23,757 bases of DNA from Reticulitermes lucifugus (Eukaryota; Arthropoda; Insecta; Blattodea; Rhinotermitidae). Positions 21,220 through 23,757 of the stretch are shown one piece after another (within the stretch, counting starts at the first letter, position 1; each line of letters starts with the position of its first letter). The translations under genes and the position numbers were made by a program. The notes beneath the pieces were generated by a model. The model had not been told where the DNA came from and ran no database searches. It saw only the letters and a list, made by a program, of their open reading frames with translations. The stretch lies in NCBI GenBank assembly GCA_026260175.1, contig JAKCWW010008370.1:1-23757 (forward strand), in the 5' to 3' direction.

Positions 21220-21893
21220 CGAAATATTTTTTTATCCTGCTGTTCTGGTTTACTAGTGTAATCTTCTCACAAAAGAAAGTAAAGTTCTGTGTTTGCCTTT
21301 TTGTTAGCCTATGTGCATTTGAATTTTTACTGGATTACATATAAAAGTTTTTAATTGTCCTATACTTCCCCATCTGCCCTGTTTGGGGGTAAAACTCGTT
21401 AGTTTCAAGCATATCTACTTAAATGTGATAAAGTTTTATACAGAGATATTTCTTTCAACGCTCTGTAGGGAAACTCACTGAATAGCAGCTCTATTTAGGA
21501 ATTTGGTTTCTGCCTCCAAGAAGATGATCTGCGATTCCGTTAAAAATTAACAGACGGCTACGTAAACACTTGTTTGTTCTACGAAAGAAGTCAAACCGTA
21601 ATTAGAGAATGTGGAAAAATACACATGAAATTGTCACTAATGTAGAAGGTTCACGTAGTTACCACTGCCATGCTAAGGTTTTTAAGCCTTTCGATCTCTT
21701 TCTAACAGCCTAATTTCAATTCCTGGATTAGTTCGTGAACTTGCGTTACGTTTCTATATCATGTTTCTTGTTGTGCTAATAAGTTACGAAGAGAATATTT
21801 TGTAAAGTCAAGATCGTACTGTGTTATGCCTTACGGCCTACTGCTCTGAAGGGTTTCCATCTATCCTTGTAATCAGTCAATCAGGCACCACTC
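21220..21893. other. Unassigned intergenic DNA
   Basis: No gene or repeat was recognised. Confidence 0.5.
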
Positions 21894-21906
21894 CACTCAG
21901 CACATT

Positions 21907-22159
21907 TTTGTTTTATTGAATGGCCCCGTAGCAGATGCTACGGACGCACCGCAGCCTTGAAGGCTTATTGTGCAACCCAATGAGGAAGATGAAGATGATG
22001 AGTTTTTTTTTGTGCTTTTCCGTTTTCATGGAGCACCGGTGTAAAGAAATTGACAGGGGAAAGCCGAAGTACTCGGAGAAAAACCTGTCCCAGTGCCACT
22101 TTTTCCACCACAAATCCAACATGGACCTACCCGGGTTCGAACCCGGGCGTCCGCGGTGA
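21907..22159 (-). mobile_element. Second tRNA-related SINE, 5'-truncated, with 13-bp TSDs
   Basis: Perfect direct repeats CACTCAGCACATT flank it at 21894-21906 and 22160-22172. On the minus strand it starts TCACCGCGGACG, passes a Pol III box B core GGTTCGAACCC inside an 18-bp palindrome (22130-22147), continues through a segment resembling CTCCGAGTACTTCGGCTTTCCCC, then a CATCATCTTCATCTTCC run, and ends in AATAAAACAAAA. No box A lies inside the TSD-bounded unit, so this copy is probably 5'-truncated. Sequence just outside (GGCCTAACAGTATTAGG on the minus strand) resembles a tRNA D-arm and leaves open that the true element extends to about 22190. Open frames over it are not genes. Confidence 0.78.
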
Positions 22160-22194
22160 CACTCAGCACATTACCTAATACTGTTAGGCCGACT

Positions 22195-23289
22195 CATCGA
22201 AGATGGGTAAAATAAAAGAAGCATATAGTACGCATGGGGAAGATTTGGCCCATGTATATATAGTCAGGTTTGTTTGTGGTAGCGCTAAGGAATAGATCGC
22301 ATGAAAGACCTAGACACAGATGGGAGGGTAAGCACTAAGTCGTTGAAACTTATGGACTAATGGATAAACGCGATATTCCCATCATGCTTGTACTCAGCTG
22401 TGTGTTTAAAGTATGTGTTTTATAAAATAAAAGCAACCGTGGAACAGCAGCATCTAGAAGCTAACACCCACGGCAAGAATTAACTTTCAAATTACGGGTC
22501 AAGTTCTTACTACGGCCATTGTTTCTGCAACACCCCCGACGTCACGTTTTGCTGAAGACTTAATTAAGAGGCAGTCACTGACAAGTACATCCCGCTAACG
22601 ATCCGCCTACAGGTTGCAAACAATGCCGCAGTATTTTAATGTCAGTCCGACGCTCCTCTGTAAATACAGTTTAATTGACACGTTGTTCTGGCTCAAGCCG
22701 CATCTTCCAGTGATTGAATTATAAATGCCTGTAATTGTGGTTTCCAACTCAGTGACCGCAGTATCAAGTGACATACATATGAATTTATGAAATTGCCCTG
22801 TGTTGGATATGTAACCAAGCAACTGTGTCAAAATCAGAATGAGGCATATTTACAGTAACAAATATACAAGCAATTAAATATTAAACTGTCAAGAATATCC
22901 GAATGCCTTTCCAAATTAAACATACAAGAACAAAAATATAACAGTTCTACTAATTTCATTATTTGGTGAATTGGACAGTTTATCATATTTAATACTGTAA
23001 ACCCAGCGGTTATTTTATGTACCACCAAGATTAACATGAAAAACTTCACATTTTTCCAACAGAATATATTTATGTTTCTAGTATGATACAATAAACAACC
23101 ATCATTTCCCTATACAGAATTAACCGGTTGGTCTTTGTAAAAGACACAGACTGTGTTCTTTGTGAGATAGAAACTGAGCCTTTACATGTAACTTGGATTC
23201 ATCTTAAGTAGCCAGACTGACTGAATGACTGACAGTTTTAGAGTGACTTGGACGTGGACTTTATCTGCAAAGGGTTACAAAGCATGGCC
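22195..23289. other. Unassigned intergenic DNA
   Basis: No gene was recognised. Minus-strand open frames at 22607-22831 and 22834-23091 are AT-driven and lack any domain. Confidence 0.5.
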
Positions 23290-23410
23290 GCAAGGATTAC
23301 TAATTTTGGGCTTTCATTTTGATTAAACATATCACTGAGTTTTAAGGCTACATGTTTCGGCCTAAATATTAAGCCATTATTAGGCCATGTATCACTATAT
23401 GTAGAGGCAC
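23290..23410 (-). mobile_element. Retroelement-tail-like segment (minus strand)
   Basis: On the minus strand GGCCTAATAATGGCTTAATA (starting at 23384) is followed by TTTAGGCCGAAACATGTAGCC. GGCCTAA and TTTAGGCC form the flanking stem and GCCGAAAC is shared with the other segments. The trailing part is T-rich. The family was not identified. Confidence 0.38.
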
Positions 23411-23673
23411 TCAGTCCCAGTAATGCCTTGATAGTAATTAATAATATTTGATAATAAATGCTGTAGTAACGTTCTACAATTCTATATAGAATCTCGAAGG
23501 TTTTCAGTACGTATCTACAAAAAGGCCACGAATGGCTGTCCCAAAACTTTGTTCACTCAAAATTCATTATCATACGCCTACCTCCTATTTCAATCGACGC
23601 TGGATCACATGACGCTAATGAAATGTAGTCATACTGAATTATGATAAATTCATCTTAATGTTTTATAAGAGCA

Positions 23674-23757
23674 ATTTTTTTGTTTTCTATGGCCCGACAG
23701 CCCTACATGGGCCTGGGCCTCCTCGTTTCGTCGAGGTTTCATGGTCACACACATTTG
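23674..23757 (-). mobile_element. Second copy of the tRNA-derived SINE, cut by the window end
   Basis: The + strand reads a T-rich tail, then CTATGGCCCGACAGCCCTA, then GGGCCTGGGCCTCCTCG and TCGAGGTTTCATGGTCACAC. This aligns along its length with 14323-14400, the 3' half of the full SINE copy, in the same orientation. The tRNA-like head would lie to the right of the window. It differs from the first copy at many positions, so both are old. Confidence 0.75.

Noticed and set aside
21913..22159. Open frames ending in a DLPGFEPGRPR-like peptide
   Set aside because: The peptide is the translation of the box B region of the SINE, not a gene.
22127..22200. A functional tRNA gene near the box B palindrome
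   Set aside because: No acceptor-stem pairing or anticodon arm could be assembled, and TSDs plus an A-rich tail show a retroposed SINE.
1..23757. CRISPR array, operon, phage or defence system
   Set aside because: No direct repeats with unique spacers of uniform length, no packed same-strand gene runs and no phage-like frames. The DNA is clearly eukaryotic in organisation.

Overview
The window looks like nuclear DNA from an insect with a large, repeat-rich genome. The supporting signs are long AT-rich non-coding stretches, GT-AG introns (one of 6.55 kb), tRNA-derived SINEs with target-site duplications, a TA-flanked pogo-like MITE, and no bacterial-style gene packing. The Leu/Ser-type tRNA-derived SINE at 14.3-14.6 kb resembles elements I associate with polyneopteran insects (cockroaches, termites and relatives). 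That placement is from memory and is tentative.

One protein-coding gene can be supported: the 3' end of a C2H2 zinc-finger gene on the + strand. An 84-nt exon (3132-3215) encodes one complete C2H2 finger. It is spliced across a 6,550-bp intron to the last coding exon (9766-9986), which encodes a Cys-rich half-finger, an acidic/Ser-rich tail and the stop codon. Both junctions are phase 1 and each rebuilds a Gly codon. A probable preceding exon ends at 2653 before a strong GTAAGT donor; joined in phase it gives the classic finger linker T-G-D-K-P. Earlier exons, and so most of the protein, lie upstream of the window. The orthologue was not recognised.

From 9987 to about 12560 lies a probable long 3'UTR. 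It ends in a cluster of AATAAA signals and holds the most unusual material here. There is a strongly diverged tandem array of about 12 units of roughly 78 bp (10059 to about 10930), a perfect 9-bp hairpin just after it, and an 85-bp duplication in which each copy carries a 9-bp-stem hairpin with a compensatory base-pair change.

From 12560 to 23757 no gene could be supported. This part contains two copies of one SINE (14323-14577 with TSDs; 23674 to window end, truncated), a second 5'-truncated SINE (21907-22159 with perfect 13-bp TSDs), and a pogo-like MITE (17538-17703). It also contains an 18-unit, 20-bp minisatellite with a 40-bp higher-order period (19321-19678), several perfect inverted repeats, and several retroelement-tail-like segments sharing a CTGAnGA...CGAAAC signature that also occurs near the left edge. 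I see no CRISPR array, operon, integron or defence-like system. The best candidate for something undescribed is the repeat-structured 3'UTR of the zinc-finger gene.
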